A DNA stretch of 64,000 bases from Streptomyces sp. NBC_00370 (GCF_036084755.1 NZ_CP107968.1:3441501-3505500), one strand, 5' to 3'. Shown: positions 36,943-46,186, counted from the stretch's first letter. The notes: generated by a model from the letters alone, not told the origin. Numbers and translations: made by a program.

Positions 36943-38664
36943 GTGACCAGTACCGCGCCCAAGTCTCTGCAGGGCCACGACGCCGACGACACGCCGCCTT
37001 CCTGGCCGCAGCGACTGCGCCGGTTCGGCCATGTCCCGCGCCAGGTCACAGGGCTGCGCGACCGGCTCGATCCCCCCTTCAACCAGCCGTCCGAACGCCT
37101 GTGGGACGTGCTCAACGTGCCCCCGCTGCTCGCCCGCCGGCTGACCCGCTGGTCGGGCTGGGGCGGTCCGCTGCTCGTCGCGCTGCTCGCGGGCGTGCTG
37201 CGGTTCTGGCACCTCGGCAGTCCGAAGGCGGTGATATTCGACGAGACGTACTACGCCAAGGACGCCTGGGCGCTCATCCACCAGGGCTACGAGGGCAACT
37301 GGCCCAAGGACATCGACAAGCAGATCCTCGCCGACCCGTCCGCAGTGCCGGTGCCGAGCGATCCGGGTTATGTCGTGCACCCGCCGGTCGGGAAGTGGGT
37401 CATCGGCCTCGGCGAGCAGCTGTTCGGCTTCGACCCCTTCGGCTGGCGTTTCATGGTCGCGGTGCTCGGCACGCTGTCGGTGCTGATCCTGTGCCGGATC
37501 GGCCGGCGGATGTTCCGCTCGACGTTCCTGGGCTGTCTCGCCGGGCTGCTGATGACGGTCGACGGTCTGGCCTTCGTGATGAGCAGGACCGCGCTCCTCG
37601 ACAGCGTGCTGGTCTTCTTCGTGCTGGGCGGCTTCGGCTGTCTGATCGCGGACCGCGACTGGACCCGGCGGAAGCTCGCCGCCGCGCTGCCGGTGGACGA
37701 CGAGGGCGTGCTGCGGCCCGACGTACGGGTCGCGGAAGGACTGAAGCTGGGCTGGCGGCCCTGGCGGCTGGCGGCCGGGCTGATGCTGGGCCTCGCGTTC
37801 GCGACGAAGTGGAACGGCCTGTTCGTCCTGGCCGCCTTCGCCCTGATGAGCGTGCTGTGGGACGTGGGCTCGCGCCGCACCGCGGGCGCCGTACGCCCGT
37901 ACCGCGCGGTGTTCCGGCACGACGTGCTGCTGGCCTTCGTGTCGACGGTGGTGCTCGCGCTCGCCACGTACCTGGTGTCGTGGAGCGGCTGGCTCTTCAC
38001 CGACAAGGGCTACTTCAGGGACTGGGCGCAGCGGGACGGCAAGGGTGGCTCGTTCACCTGGCTGCCGGACTGGCTGCGCAGCTTCTGGCACTACGAGCAC
38101 GCGGTGTACGAGTTCAACGTCAACCTGACGTCGGGCCACCAGTACCAGTCGAACCCGTGGTCCTGGATCGTCCTGGGCCGGCCGGTCTCGTACTTCTACC
38201 AGTCCCCCGCGCCCGGCACAGACGGCTGCCCGTCCGACGCGGGCGAGAAGTGCGCCCGCGAGGTCCTGGCGCTGGGCACCCCGCTGCTGTGGTGGGCGGC
38301 CTGCTTCGCGCTCCTGTACGTCCTGTGGCGCTGGGCCTTCCGCCGCGACTGGCGCGCCGGGGCCATCGCCTGCGGCGTGGCGGCGGGCTGGGTGCCCTGG
38401 TTCATCTACCAGGAGCGCACGATCTTCCTCTTCTACGCGGTCGTCTTCGTCCCGTTCCTGTGTCTGGCGGTGGCGATGATGATCGGCGCGATCATCGGCC
38501 CTGCGGGCTCCGACGAGAGACGCCGGACGATCGGCGCGGTCGGCGCGGGCGTCCTGGTGCTCCTGATCGTCTGGAACTTCATCTACTTTTGGCCCATCTA
38601 CACGGGCACACCGATCCCGTATCGCGACTGGCAGAACCGGATGTGGTTCGACACCTGGGTGTAG
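36943..38664 (+). CDS. pmt: Protein O-mannosyltransferase (Pmt)
   Basis: A 573-residue integral membrane enzyme that transfers mannose from polyprenyl phosphate mannose to secreted proteins. N-terminal ~65 residues cytosolic, then ~10 membrane helices. The catalytic first loop is IFDETYYAKDAWA with Asp-Glu at ~102. HPPVGKWVIGLGEQLFG follows, and the C-terminal four-helix module ends NFIYFWPIYTGTPIPYRDW. The GTG start has TACGAT at 36931-36936, only 6 nt upstream, so the mRNA is probably leaderless. Pmt glycosylates lipoproteins and is a phage receptor determinant in S. coelicolor. Confidence 0.94.
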   Translation: MTSTAPKSLQGHDADDTPPSWPQRLRRFGHVPRQVTGLRDRLDPPFNQPSERLWDVLNVPPLLARRLTRWSGWGGPLLVALLAGVLRFWHLGSPKAVIFDETYYAKDAWALIHQGYEGNWPKDIDKQILADPSAVPVPSDPGYVVHPPVGKWVIGLGEQLFGFDPFGWRFMVAVLGTLSVLILCRIGRRMFRSTFLGCLAGLLMTVDGLAFVMSRTALLDSVLVFFVLGGFGCLIADRDWTRRKLAAALPVDDEGVLRPDVRVAEGLKLGWRPWRLAAGLMLGLAFATKWNGLFVLAAFALMSVLWDVGSRRTAGAVRPYRAVFRHDVLLAFVSTVVLALATYLVSWSGWLFTDKGYFRDWAQRDGKGGSFTWLPDWLRSFWHYEHAVYEFNVNLTSGHQYQSNPWSWIVLGRPVSYFYQSPAPGTDGCPSDAGEKCAREVLALGTPLLWWAACFALLYVLWRWAFRRDWRAGAIACGVAAGWVPWFIYQERTIFLFYAVVFVPFLCLAVAMMIGAIIGPAGSDERRRTIGAVGAGVLVLLIVWNFIYFWPIYTGTPIPYRDWQNRMWFDTWV

Positions 38665-38690
38665 CCGCCCGGAGGACTCAGACTGGTCGG

Positions 38691-39470
38691 ATGACAGACG
38701 ATCGGACGTCGGACGAAGCGACCAGGCAGCTGCTGACCCGTTTCCTGGACGCCGTGCGGCCCGTCGTGGCGCCTGTGGCCGTCTGGGCGCACGGGTCTCT
38801 TGGCGGGGGTGACTACCAGCCGGGGCGTAGCGATCTCGATCTGATCGCCGTCGTCGGGCGGCCCTGTACGGAGGCCGAAGAGGCGCGGCTGCGGGAGTTG
38901 CATGAGGGGCTGGTCGCGGACTCGCCGCTCGGGGGCAAGCTGCATTGCGGTTATCTGGCGGCCGAGGAGCTGGCCGACCCTTCGCGTACGCATCTCACCT
39001 GGGCGCAGGAGGAGTTGATGCGCCGGCCGGTCACGCCGGTGACCCGGCGCGAGCTGCGTCAGTTCGGGGTCGTGCTGGCCGGTGTGTCGCCCGCGGGGCT
39101 GCTGCCCGCCGTGAGCGACGAGGAGTTGGCGGCGTTCGTCGTCGGGGATCTGGCCGGTTTCTGGCGGCCCGTCGTGGACCGGCCCGAGGTGTGGGTGGCG
39201 GACGTGTGGGTGGATCTCGGTCTGCTGACGCTGGCGCGGGCGCTGGTCACGCTGCGGGACGGCGAGCTGATCACCAAGCGCCGGGCGCTGGACGTGCTCG
39301 GTGAGCTGGGTGCTCCCGCCGAGGTCGTGGCCGACATCAGGGCGCGCCGGTACGGCGAGCCGGGTCCCGCGTCGGAGGAGTGGCCGGCGCGCCGGGCCGC
39401 TCTCACGCTCGCCTTCCTCGGTCCGGCGATCGACCGGGTCGTGGCGGATTACGCCATCCCGGTCCGATAA
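38691..39470 (+). CDS. AadA-like nucleotidyltransferase
   Basis: A 259-residue protein. The nucleotidyltransferase motif is AHGSLGGGDYQPGRSDLDLI (G-S-x9-D-x-D) at ~34-53. The C-terminal helical domain (WVADVWVDLGLLTLARALVT, GELITKRRALDVLGELGAPA) corresponds to the DUF4111 domain of ANT(3'')/ANT(9) streptomycin-spectinomycin adenylyltransferases. It could be an intrinsic aminoglycoside-type modifying enzyme or act on another small molecule. It follows pmt by 26 nt, with GGAGG at 38671 rather far from the ATG. Confidence 0.8.
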   Translation: MTDDRTSDEATRQLLTRFLDAVRPVVAPVAVWAHGSLGGGDYQPGRSDLDLIAVVGRPCTEAEEARLRELHEGLVADSPLGGKLHCGYLAAEELADPSRTHLTWAQEELMRRPVTPVTRRELRQFGVVLAGVSPAGLLPAVSDEELAAFVVGDLAGFWRPVVDRPEVWVADVWVDLGLLTLARALVTLRDGELITKRRALDVLGELGAPAEVVADIRARRYGEPGPASEEWPARRAALTLAFLGPAIDRVVADYAIPVR

Positions 39471-39517
39471 CGCTCTCCCCTGGTGTCACACGGGTCCCGT
39501 AGAGTGCGTCCCGACTG

Positions 39518-39537
39518 CCTTTGAACATGTTCAAAGG
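39518..39537. promoter_or_regulatory. 20-bp perfect palindrome upstream of the PBP gene
   Basis: CCTTTGAACATGTTCAAAGG is a perfect 20-bp palindrome ending 26 nt before the PBP start codon, between the NTase stop and a strong GGGGAGGGGG ribosome-binding site. Its position suits a repressor operator. The motif looks TetR-like, but no regulator gene is adjacent. Confidence 0.65.
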
Positions 39538-39563
39538 GGCTCCTGGGGAGGGGGATCGCATTC

Positions 39564-41222
39564 ATGCGAAGCGGGGCGAAGGCTGCCGTCATCGGCGGGG
39601 CGTTCATCGTGGTGGCCGGCGGGGTCGGGTGGGGCGCGTACAACGTGCTCGACGGGATCACCGGCGGCGGGGGTGACGGCGGCACGTCGAACGTGTCGTC
39701 GAAGAACGAGGTGAAGAGCGGACCGCTCAGTTCCGACGAGGTCGACAAGACGGCGAAGGACTTCCTGAAGGGCTGGGCCGCCGGCTCGGAACCGACCGAT
39801 GTGGCGCAGCTGACCAACAACCCGGCCGACGCGGCGACCGCGCTCGACGGGTACCGCGCCCAGGCCCATGTCACCAAGGCCGTGATCACCCCGGGCAAGG
39901 CGACCGGTGCGACCGTGCCGTTCACGGTGCGGGCGACAGTGTCGCTCGGCGGGAAGACCAAGCCCTGGTCGTACAGCTCGAAGCTGACCGTGGTGCGCGG
40001 GCTGACCACCGGACGCCCGCTGGTCGACTGGCTGCCGACCGTCATCCACCCGAAGCTGACGAAGACCAGCCATCTCGTCACCAGCGAGGCGCCGACCCCG
40101 CCGATCAAGGCGGTCGACCGCAACGGCAAGGAACTGACCAAGGCCAAGTACCCCTCGCTGGGGCCGATCCTGGACGCGCTGCGGGAGAAGTACGGCGCCG
40201 ACGCGGGCGGTACGTCCGGTGTCGAGCTGCAGATCCAGAGCGACGGCGACAGCGTGCCGGGGACGACGCTGCTCACCCTCAGCAAGGGCAAGGCGGGCAA
40301 GCTGCGCACCACGCTCGACGCGAACGTGCAGGGCGCGGCCGAGCGCGCGGTGAAGGAGTTCGGCGAGGCGTCGGTCGCGGCCGTCAGACCGAGCACGGGC
40401 GACATACTCGCCGTCGCGAACAACCGTACGGACGGCTTCAACGCGGCCATGCTCGGCAAGCAGGCCCCCGGCTCCACGATGAAGATCATCACCGCCGCGA
40501 TGCTGATGGAGAAGGGCCTGACCGGGCCCGGCCGTCCATCCCCGTGCCCGCCGACGGTGATGTACGAGGGCCGTACGTTCAAGAACGACGGCGGGTTCTC
40601 GATCCCGAACGGCACGCTGACGCAGGCGTTCGCGCGCTCCTGCAACACGTCCTTCATCAAGTGGATCGACGACGTGAAGACCAACGGCCGGACGGACGAA
40701 GGGGCGTTGAAGAAGGAGGCCGAAGAGGTCTTCGGGCTCGGCATGGACAACTGGAAGACGGGCGTGACGTCCTTCGACGGCAGTGTGCCGTTCGCCTCCG
40801 GCGGTGAGGCCGCCGCGCAGTACATCGGCCAGGGCACCGTCCAGATGAACGTGCTCAACATGGCGTCCGTCGCCGCCACCGCCAAGAACGGCACGTTCCG
40901 GCAGCCCGTCGTCGTCCCGCAGTCGCTGGACGGCCGCGACCTGGCCCACGCCTCGCGTTCGCTGCCGGGCTCGGTGGCGCAGGGGCTGCGCGACATGATG
41001 AACGTCACAGCGACGAGCGGTACGGGGGCACAGGCGATGGCCTCGCTCAGCGGCTACAAGGGCGCGAAGACCGGCTCCGCCGAGGTCGACGGCCAGCACA
41101 ACCCGAACAGTTGGTTCGTCGGGTTCCAGGAGGACTGCGCCGCTGCGGCCGTGGTCCAGGCCGGCGGACACGGCGCCGACGCGGCGGGGCCGGTCGTCGC
41201 CAAGGTGCTCGCGGCGGACTAG
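39564..41222 (+). CDS. Penicillin-binding protein (class B-like transpeptidase with NTF2-like N-domain)
   Basis: A 552-residue envelope protein. One N-terminal membrane helix (~6-27, AAVIGGAFIVVAGGVGWGAY), a Gly-rich linker, and an NTF2-like/MecA_N-type domain (~55-170). The transpeptidase domain from ~240 has the SxxK serine in GSTMK (~311), SxN as SCNTS (~366) and KTG in AKTGSAEVDG (~510). This is the PBP2-like cell-wall crosslinking family, with several paralogues in Streptomyces. The upstream perfect palindrome suggests specific repression. No partner SEDS gene is adjacent. Confidence 0.92.
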   Translation: MRSGAKAAVIGGAFIVVAGGVGWGAYNVLDGITGGGGDGGTSNVSSKNEVKSGPLSSDEVDKTAKDFLKGWAAGSEPTDVAQLTNNPADAATALDGYRAQAHVTKAVITPGKATGATVPFTVRATVSLGGKTKPWSYSSKLTVVRGLTTGRPLVDWLPTVIHPKLTKTSHLVTSEAPTPPIKAVDRNGKELTKAKYPSLGPILDALREKYGADAGGTSGVELQIQSDGDSVPGTTLLTLSKGKAGKLRTTLDANVQGAAERAVKEFGEASVAAVRPSTGDILAVANNRTDGFNAAMLGKQAPGSTMKIITAAMLMEKGLTGPGRPSPCPPTVMYEGRTFKNDGGFSIPNGTLTQAFARSCNTSFIKWIDDVKTNGRTDEGALKKEAEEVFGLGMDNWKTGVTSFDGSVPFASGGEAAAQYIGQGTVQMNVLNMASVAATAKNGTFRQPVVVPQSLDGRDLAHASRSLPGSVAQGLRDMMNVTATSGTGAQAMASLSGYKGAKTGSAEVDGQHNPNSWFVGFQEDCAAAAVVQAGGHGADAAGPVVAKVLAAD

Positions 41223-41294
41223 AGAACGGACAGGGGAGGCGGCAGGCAGAAAGCTGGTCGCACCAACCGTCCCTCTGCCGTTAGCGTGCTGGCC

Positions 41295-41792
41295 ATGACC
41301 CTTTCTGACAGTGCCGCCAGTCCCCGCTTCACCGAAGCCCTGCGTGAACTCGGCCTCGAAGCGGTGGGTGCGCAGGTCCGCCGCTTCCCCGACGCGACCC
41401 GTACGGCGGTGGAAGCGGCCGCGGCCGTCGGCTGTGAGCTGGGCGAGATCGTCAAGTCGCTGATCTTCACGGCGGACGGCGAGCCGGTACTGGTGCTGGT
41501 GGACGGCGCTTCGCGCGTCGATGTCGAGCGCGTACGGCAGGAGTTGGGCGCCACGTCCGTCAAGCGGGCCGGCGCCGAGCTGGTCCGGGAGACCACCGGC
41601 TACGCGATCGGCGGCGTGCCGCCCTTCGGGCACCGTACGAAGACCCGGGTCCTCGCCGACCGGGGGCTGCTCGACCACGACGTGGTGTGGGCGGCGGCGG
41701 GCACCCCGCACACCGTGTTCCCGCTCGACCCCGCGTCCCTCGTCGCCCATGCCGGCGGCACGGTGGTGGATGTGCGCGAGCGCGCCGCGTGA
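41295..41792 (+). CDS. YbaK/EbsC (ProX-type) aminoacyl-tRNA deacylase
   Basis: A 165-residue trans-editing domain protein that clears mischarged tRNAs (Cys- or Ala-tRNAPro type). It shows AVGCELGEIVKSLIFTADGE and VKRAGAELVRETTGYAIGGVPPFGH, the YbaK core with its conserved Lys and GGVPP loop. The ATG at 41295 lies 7 nt after TAGCGT (41282-41287 region), so the mRNA may be leaderless. Its stop overlaps the EamA start (GTGA). Confidence 0.9.
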   Translation: MTLSDSAASPRFTEALRELGLEAVGAQVRRFPDATRTAVEAAAAVGCELGEIVKSLIFTADGEPVLVLVDGASRVDVERVRQELGATSVKRAGAELVRETTGYAIGGVPPFGHRTKTRVLADRGLLDHDVVWAAAGTPHTVFPLDPASLVAHAGGTVVDVRERAA

Positions 41793-42640
41793 CCCCGCTG
41801 ATCGTCTCGGCCGTCCTGGTCGCGGCCCTCACCCACGCCTCGTGGAACGCCATCGCCCACACGATCAAGGACCAGTTGGTCGCTTTCACGCTCATCTCCG
41901 GTGCGGCGGCGCTGATTTCGGTGGTGCTGGCGCTCTTCACGCCGATACCGCGCGCCGAGGCGTGGCCGTATCTGATCGGGTCGGCGGTGCTGCATGTCGC
42001 CTACCAGGTGCTGCTGATGCGGTCGTTCAGCCTCGGCGACTTCGGCCAGATGTACCCGATCGCGCGCGGCACCGCGCCACTGGCCGTCACCGTGCTCGCC
42101 GCCGTCTTCGTCGGTGAGTCGCTGGACGGCTGGCAGGCGGCGGGCGTCGCGGTCTCGTCGGCCGGGCTCCTCGGCGTCGCGCTGTGGGGCATGAAGGGCG
42201 CGAAGACCAAGCCGCAGTGGCCGGCGCTGCTGGCCGCCGTCGCGACGGGCCTGTCGATCGCGTCGTACACCGTCGTGGACGGTGTCGGCGTACGCAACTC
42301 CGGCACATCGCTCGGCTACATCGCCTGGCTGATGATCCTGGAGGGCGTGCTGATCCCGGCCTACGCGCTGTACACCAGGCGCGGCGCCCTGCCGGCCCAA
42401 CTGCGCCCGCACGCGGCCCTCGGGGTGCTCGGCGCCGTGCTGTCGCTCGTGGCGTACGGGCTGGTCCTGTGGGCCCAGACGCGCGCGGCGCTGGCGCCGA
42501 TCTCGGCCCTGCGCGAGTCGTCGATCATCGTGGGCGCGGCGATAGGCGCGATCTTCTTCAAGGAACGCTTCGGCGCCCCGCGCATCGCCGCCGCCGGGCT
42601 GATGGTGGTGGGCATCGGGCTGATGCTGCACAGCAGTTGA
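41789..42640 (+). CDS. EamA/DMT family transporter
   Basis: A 283-residue membrane protein with about ten hydrophobic helices in two EamA repeats (LIVSAVLVAALTHASWNAIA; ALLAAVATGLSIASYTVVDG). DMT members export amino acids, nucleotides or metabolites; the substrate is unknown. The GTG (41789) overlaps the YbaK stop, a coupled pair. The second repeat shows GAAIGAIFFKERFGAPRIAA, the typical last-helix GERxG-like segment. Confidence 0.9.
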   Translation: MTPLIVSAVLVAALTHASWNAIAHTIKDQLVAFTLISGAAALISVVLALFTPIPRAEAWPYLIGSAVLHVAYQVLLMRSFSLGDFGQMYPIARGTAPLAVTVLAAVFVGESLDGWQAAGVAVSSAGLLGVALWGMKGAKTKPQWPALLAAVATGLSIASYTVVDGVGVRNSGTSLGYIAWLMILEGVLIPAYALYTRRGALPAQLRPHAALGVLGAVLSLVAYGLVLWAQTRAALAPISALRESSIIVGAAIGAIFFKERFGAPRIAAAGLMVVGIGLMLHSS

Positions 42641-42807
42641 GCCAGGGCGGCCGGCGGAACCAGGACAGCCGGCTGAACCCGGGCGGGCAGATGAACATCA
42701 GCTTCCGCACCGCGCGTTGAGCGGGCGGGCCCCGGCGGAAGCGGCCAGACTGGGGGCCACCGGGATTCAGGGGAACCGCCCCGCGCCCCCGACGAGAGCG
42801 CAGCGCC

Positions 42808-44133
42808 ATGCACTGGTCCGAACACGCCATCTGGTGGCACGTCTACCCCCTCGGCTTCACCGGCGCCGAGAGCGAGGCGCTGGAGCCGTCCGCACCGGCC
42901 GTCCCCCGGCTCGCGCGACTGTCCGGGTGGCTGGAGTACCTGCGCGGTCTCGGCTGCAACGGACTCGCCCTCGGGCCGGTGTTCGCTTCCGAGACGCACG
43001 GCTACGACACCGTCGACCATCTGCGCGTCGACAGCAGGCTCGGCACCGAGGACGATCTGCGGCGGCTCGTGGACGAGGCGTCGGCGCAGGGCGTACGGGT
43101 GCTGCTCGACGGGGTGTTCAACCACGTCGGACGCGGCCACCCCGCCTTCGCGGACGTGCTCGCGCACGGCGACGCCTCGCCGTACGCTTCCTGGTTCCAC
43201 CGGGAGCCCGACGGGAAGTACCGCACCTTCGAGGGCCATCACCAGCTGGTCGCGCTCAACCACGACGAGCCCGCCGTCGCCGACTACGTCACCGAGGCGA
43301 TGACGTACTGGCTGGAGCGCGGGATCGCCGGGTGGCGGCTGGACGCCGCGTACCAGGTACCGGTGGCGTTCTGGCGGACGGTGACCGACCGGGTGCGGGC
43401 GAGGTTCCCGGAGGCGTGGCTGGTCGGCGAGGTCATCCACGGCGACTACGCCGGTTTCGTGAAGGCCGGCGGGCTGGACTCCGTCACCCAGTACGAGCTG
43501 TGGAAGGCGCTCTGGAGTTCGCTCAACGACCGGAACTTCTACGAGCTTTCCTGGTCGCTCGACCGGCACAACGCGCTGCTGGAGACGTTCGCGCCGCAGA
43601 CCTTCCTCGGCAACCACGACGTGACCCGGATCGCCAGCAAGCTGACCGATCCGCGCCATCTGGAGCACGCGCTGGTGCTGCTGTTCACGCTCGGCGGTGT
43701 GCCGTCCGTCTACGCGGGCGACGAGCAGGCGTTCCAGGGCGTCAAGGAGGACCGCGCGGGCGGCGACGACGCCGTACGGCCCGCGTTCCCCGACGACCCC
43801 GCCGAACTCGCCCCGTACGGCGCGCCGGTGTACCGGCTGCACCAGCTGCTGATCGGGCTGCGCAGGCGCCATCCGTGGCTGGTGCGGGCGCGTACGTCGG
43901 TGACCGAGCTGAGCAACACGAGCTTGGCGTACACCGTGACCGACGGCCCCGCCGACGGAGCGGCCGACGGAGCGCGGACGCTCGCCGTCGCGCTCAACCT
44001 CGCCGACGAGCCCGCCGACCTGTCGCTGCCGTCCGGCGCCTGGCAGCAGCTCGCCGGCAGCGGTTCGGTGCGCGCTGACGGGGTGGGGCTGCCGGGCGCC
44101 GGCTGGATCGTCGTCGGTACCGAGCCCGGCTGA
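42808..44133 (+). CDS. GH13 family alpha-glycosidase/amylase
   Basis: A 441-residue cytosolic (no signal peptide) alpha-amylase-family protein. The (beta/alpha)8 regions show VYPLGF at the start, VLLDGVFNHVG (region I), GWRLDAAYQVP with the nucleophile Asp (~179), WLVGEVIHGD with the acid/base Glu (~212) and FLGNHDVTRI with the third Asp (~273). A short C-terminal beta domain closes it. It probably acts on alpha-glucans or maltodextrins. The stop region has been duplicated: 22 nt (44112-44133) recur at 44136-44157. Confidence 0.9.
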   Translation: MHWSEHAIWWHVYPLGFTGAESEALEPSAPAVPRLARLSGWLEYLRGLGCNGLALGPVFASETHGYDTVDHLRVDSRLGTEDDLRRLVDEASAQGVRVLLDGVFNHVGRGHPAFADVLAHGDASPYASWFHREPDGKYRTFEGHHQLVALNHDEPAVADYVTEAMTYWLERGIAGWRLDAAYQVPVAFWRTVTDRVRARFPEAWLVGEVIHGDYAGFVKAGGLDSVTQYELWKALWSSLNDRNFYELSWSLDRHNALLETFAPQTFLGNHDVTRIASKLTDPRHLEHALVLLFTLGGVPSVYAGDEQAFQGVKEDRAGGDDAVRPAFPDDPAELAPYGAPVYRLHQLLIGLRRRHPWLVRARTSVTELSNTSLAYTVTDGPADGAADGARTLAVALNLADEPADLSLPSGAWQQLAGSGSVRADGVGLPGAGWIVVGTEPG

Positions 44134-44157
44134 AACGTCGGTACCGAGCCCGGCTGA
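44112..44157 (+). repeat. 24-nt tandem duplication of the GH13 3' end
   Basis: The last 22 nt of the gene (44112-44133, including TGA) recur exactly at 44136-44157, separated by AA. It is a small recent tandem duplication, with no effect on the protein. Confidence 0.85.
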
Positions 44158-44177
44158 TCAGATCGGCCGGGCAGGCC

Positions 44178-44957
44178 CTACTCCCCGCCCGCCAGGTCCC
44201 GGCGCAGCCCCAGGTGCGCCGACAGGATCCCGCCGTCCACCGGCAGCGTCACGCCCGTGATCCATGACGCGTCCGACGACGCCAGGAACGCCACGGCAGC
44301 CGCGATGTCCTCGGGCTTCCCCACCCGGCCCATCGGGTAGTGCGGGACCGCCAGCGCCAGCGCGTCGCCGCGGTCCGCCCAGGCGTCCGTGCCGATCGTG
44401 CCGGGCGCCACGAGATTGACCCGTACGCCCCGCGCCGCCGCGTGGCCGGCCAGCGTACGGGTCAGGCTCGCCAGACCCGCCTTGGCCGCGCTGTACGCGT
44501 GGTTGCCGAAGTCCTGCTCGCCGTTGACCGAGCCGATCGAGACGATCGCGCCGCGCCCCGACGCCACGAGATGCGGCAGCGCCGCACGCGCGCAGCGGTA
44601 GGCGCCGGTCAGGGTGATGTCGATGTCCCGCTGCCAGACCTCGTCCGGCTCGTCCTCGAAGAGCGGTGCGTCCATCCCGCACGAGTACGCGTTGTTCACG
44701 AGCACGTCGAGCACCCCGAACTGCTCGACCGCGTACGCCACCGCCGCCTCGACCGCCGCCCGGTCCGCCACGTCGCAGCCGAGCCCCAGCGCGCCGGGGA
44801 TGGTCGCCGCCGTCTTCTCGGCGCGCTCCGCGTCCAGGTCGGTGACCAGCACCCGGGCGCCCTCGTCGGCCAGCCGGCGGGCCGTGGCCGCGCCGATGCC
44901 CTGGCCGGCTCCGGTGATCAGTACGCCATATCCGTCGAACCGCCTCGTTGCGCTCAT
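44178..44957 (-). CDS. Short-chain dehydrogenase/reductase
   Basis: A 259-residue classical SDR. Cofactor loop TGAGQGIGAATARRLADEG at ~14-32 with Asp in VTDLDAERAE (NAD preference), NNAYSCGMDAPLF, catalytic Ser in IVSIGSVNGEQ and YSAAKAG (Tyr-x3-Lys), and a C-terminal ITGVTLPVDGG. The substrate is unknown. It is 7 nt downstream of the beta-lactamase-like gene and so likely co-transcribed with it. Confidence 0.92.
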   Translation of the reverse strand: MSATRRFDGYGVLITGAGQGIGAATARRLADEGARVLVTDLDAERAEKTAATIPGALGLGCDVADRAAVEAAVAYAVEQFGVLDVLVNNAYSCGMDAPLFEDEPDEVWQRDIDITLTGAYRCARAALPHLVASGRGAIVSIGSVNGEQDFGNHAYSAAKAGLASLTRTLAGHAAARGVRVNLVAPGTIGTDAWADRGDALALAVPHYPMGRVGKPEDIAAAVAFLASSDASWITGVTLPVDGGILSAHLGLRRDLAGGE

Positions 44958-44964
44958 CGGCCGA

Positions 44965-46122
44965 TCATGCCGCCGACCGCACCGCCCGCACCAGAGCCTG
45001 TGCGCGCGGATCTGCCGTGACGCCCTTGCGCATGCCGTTGGTGACATAGCCGAACGCGATGCCGGAATCGGGGTCGGCGAAGCCCAGCGAACCGCCGCGC
45101 CCCGGGTGCCCGAAGGACGACGGGCCGAGCAGCGGGGCTGCGGGCCCGTGCAGCATGAAACCGAGGCCGAAGCGGGTGGCGACGACGAGGACCCGGTCGG
45201 GTCCCGCCGACTCCTCGGTCCTGGCGAGGGTGACGGTGGCGGGCGCGAACAGCCGGTGTCCGTCGACCGGTCCGATCATCGCCGCGTAGCAGCGGGCCAG
45301 GGCGCGCGCCGTCGCGATACCGCCGGACGCGGGGAGTTCGGCCGCGCGGTACGCGGGCGCGTTCTCGTCGGGCAGCGGGTCGATCACGCCGAAGGCGCGC
45401 CGGGTCAGCGAGTCGGGGTCGTCGTACGCGGCGGTGACCGAGCGCTTGGCCCGCAGCCGCAGCGCGCCGCCCACCGGGGGCGGTTCCTGTACGGGGCCGA
45501 TCCGGCCCACCCGGTGTGCCTCGTCGGCGGGCAGTCCGAGCCAGAAGTCGAGGCCGAGCGGCCGGGCGATCTCCTCGGCGACCCACCGGCCGACACTGCG
45601 CCCGGTGACCCGGGAGACCAGTTCGGCGATCAGCCAGCTGTAGGTGTGCGCGTGGTAGCCGTGGTCGGTGCCCGGCTCCCACGCGGGCCGCTGCGCCGCC
45701 AGCGCCCTGGGGCCGGACACCCCGTCGACCGCCTCGGCCGGAGTCAACGGCCGGTCGAGCACGGGCAGTCCGGCGCGGTGCGAGAGCAGGTGCCGGACGA
45801 GCACGCGCTCCTTGCCCGCGGCCTTGAACTCCGGCCAGTACGTGCCGACGGGCGCGTCCAGATCGATGTGGCCGCGCTGGTGCAGCAGCAGCGGTACGGC
45901 GGCCGCGACGCCCTTCGTCGCCGACCGTACGACCTGCGCGGTGTCCAGCGCCCAGGGCTCGGGGCCGTCCACGTCGCGCGTGCCGCCCCACAGGTCGACG
46001 ACCTTGCGCCCGTCGCGGTAGACGGCGACAGCGGCGCCGTGGTCGCCGAGTTGCTCGAAGTTCCGTACGAAGGCATCCCTGACCGGCTCGAAGCCGGCCT
46101 CCACCGTGCCCTGGACGTCCAC
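44965..46122 (-). CDS. Serine beta-lactamase/DD-peptidase-like hydrolase
   Basis: A 385-residue class-C-beta-lactamase-fold hydrolase. S67-A-T-K70 (RSATKG) is the nucleophile motif and Y161-S-W the Tyr motif (HTYSWLIAELV). A HPGRGGS loop (~345) stands for KTG. There is no signal peptide, so it is likely a cytosolic esterase or carboxypeptidase (EstB/LACTB type) rather than true resistance. The start is GTG 46122. The SDR follows by 7 nt. Confidence 0.9.
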   Translation of the reverse strand: MDVQGTVEAGFEPVRDAFVRNFEQLGDHGAAVAVYRDGRKVVDLWGGTRDVDGPEPWALDTAQVVRSATKGVAAAVPLLLHQRGHIDLDAPVGTYWPEFKAAGKERVLVRHLLSHRAGLPVLDRPLTPAEAVDGVSGPRALAAQRPAWEPGTDHGYHAHTYSWLIAELVSRVTGRSVGRWVAEEIARPLGLDFWLGLPADEAHRVGRIGPVQEPPPVGGALRLRAKRSVTAAYDDPDSLTRRAFGVIDPLPDENAPAYRAAELPASGGIATARALARCYAAMIGPVDGHRLFAPATVTLARTEESAGPDRVLVVATRFGLGFMLHGPAAPLLGPSSFGHPGRGGSLGFADPDSGIAFGYVTNGMRKGVTADPRAQALVRAVRSAA

Positions 46123-46186
46123 GCCCGTACTCCCGCTCGTTCCGCCCTGCCCGGCCCATCCGCGGCGTCGTCGCGACGCCGTACCT

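Noticed and set aside
44965..46122. Dedicated beta-lactam resistance gene
   Set aside because: No signal peptide and the KTG equivalent is HxG, pointing to a cytosolic esterase/peptidase-like hydrolase.
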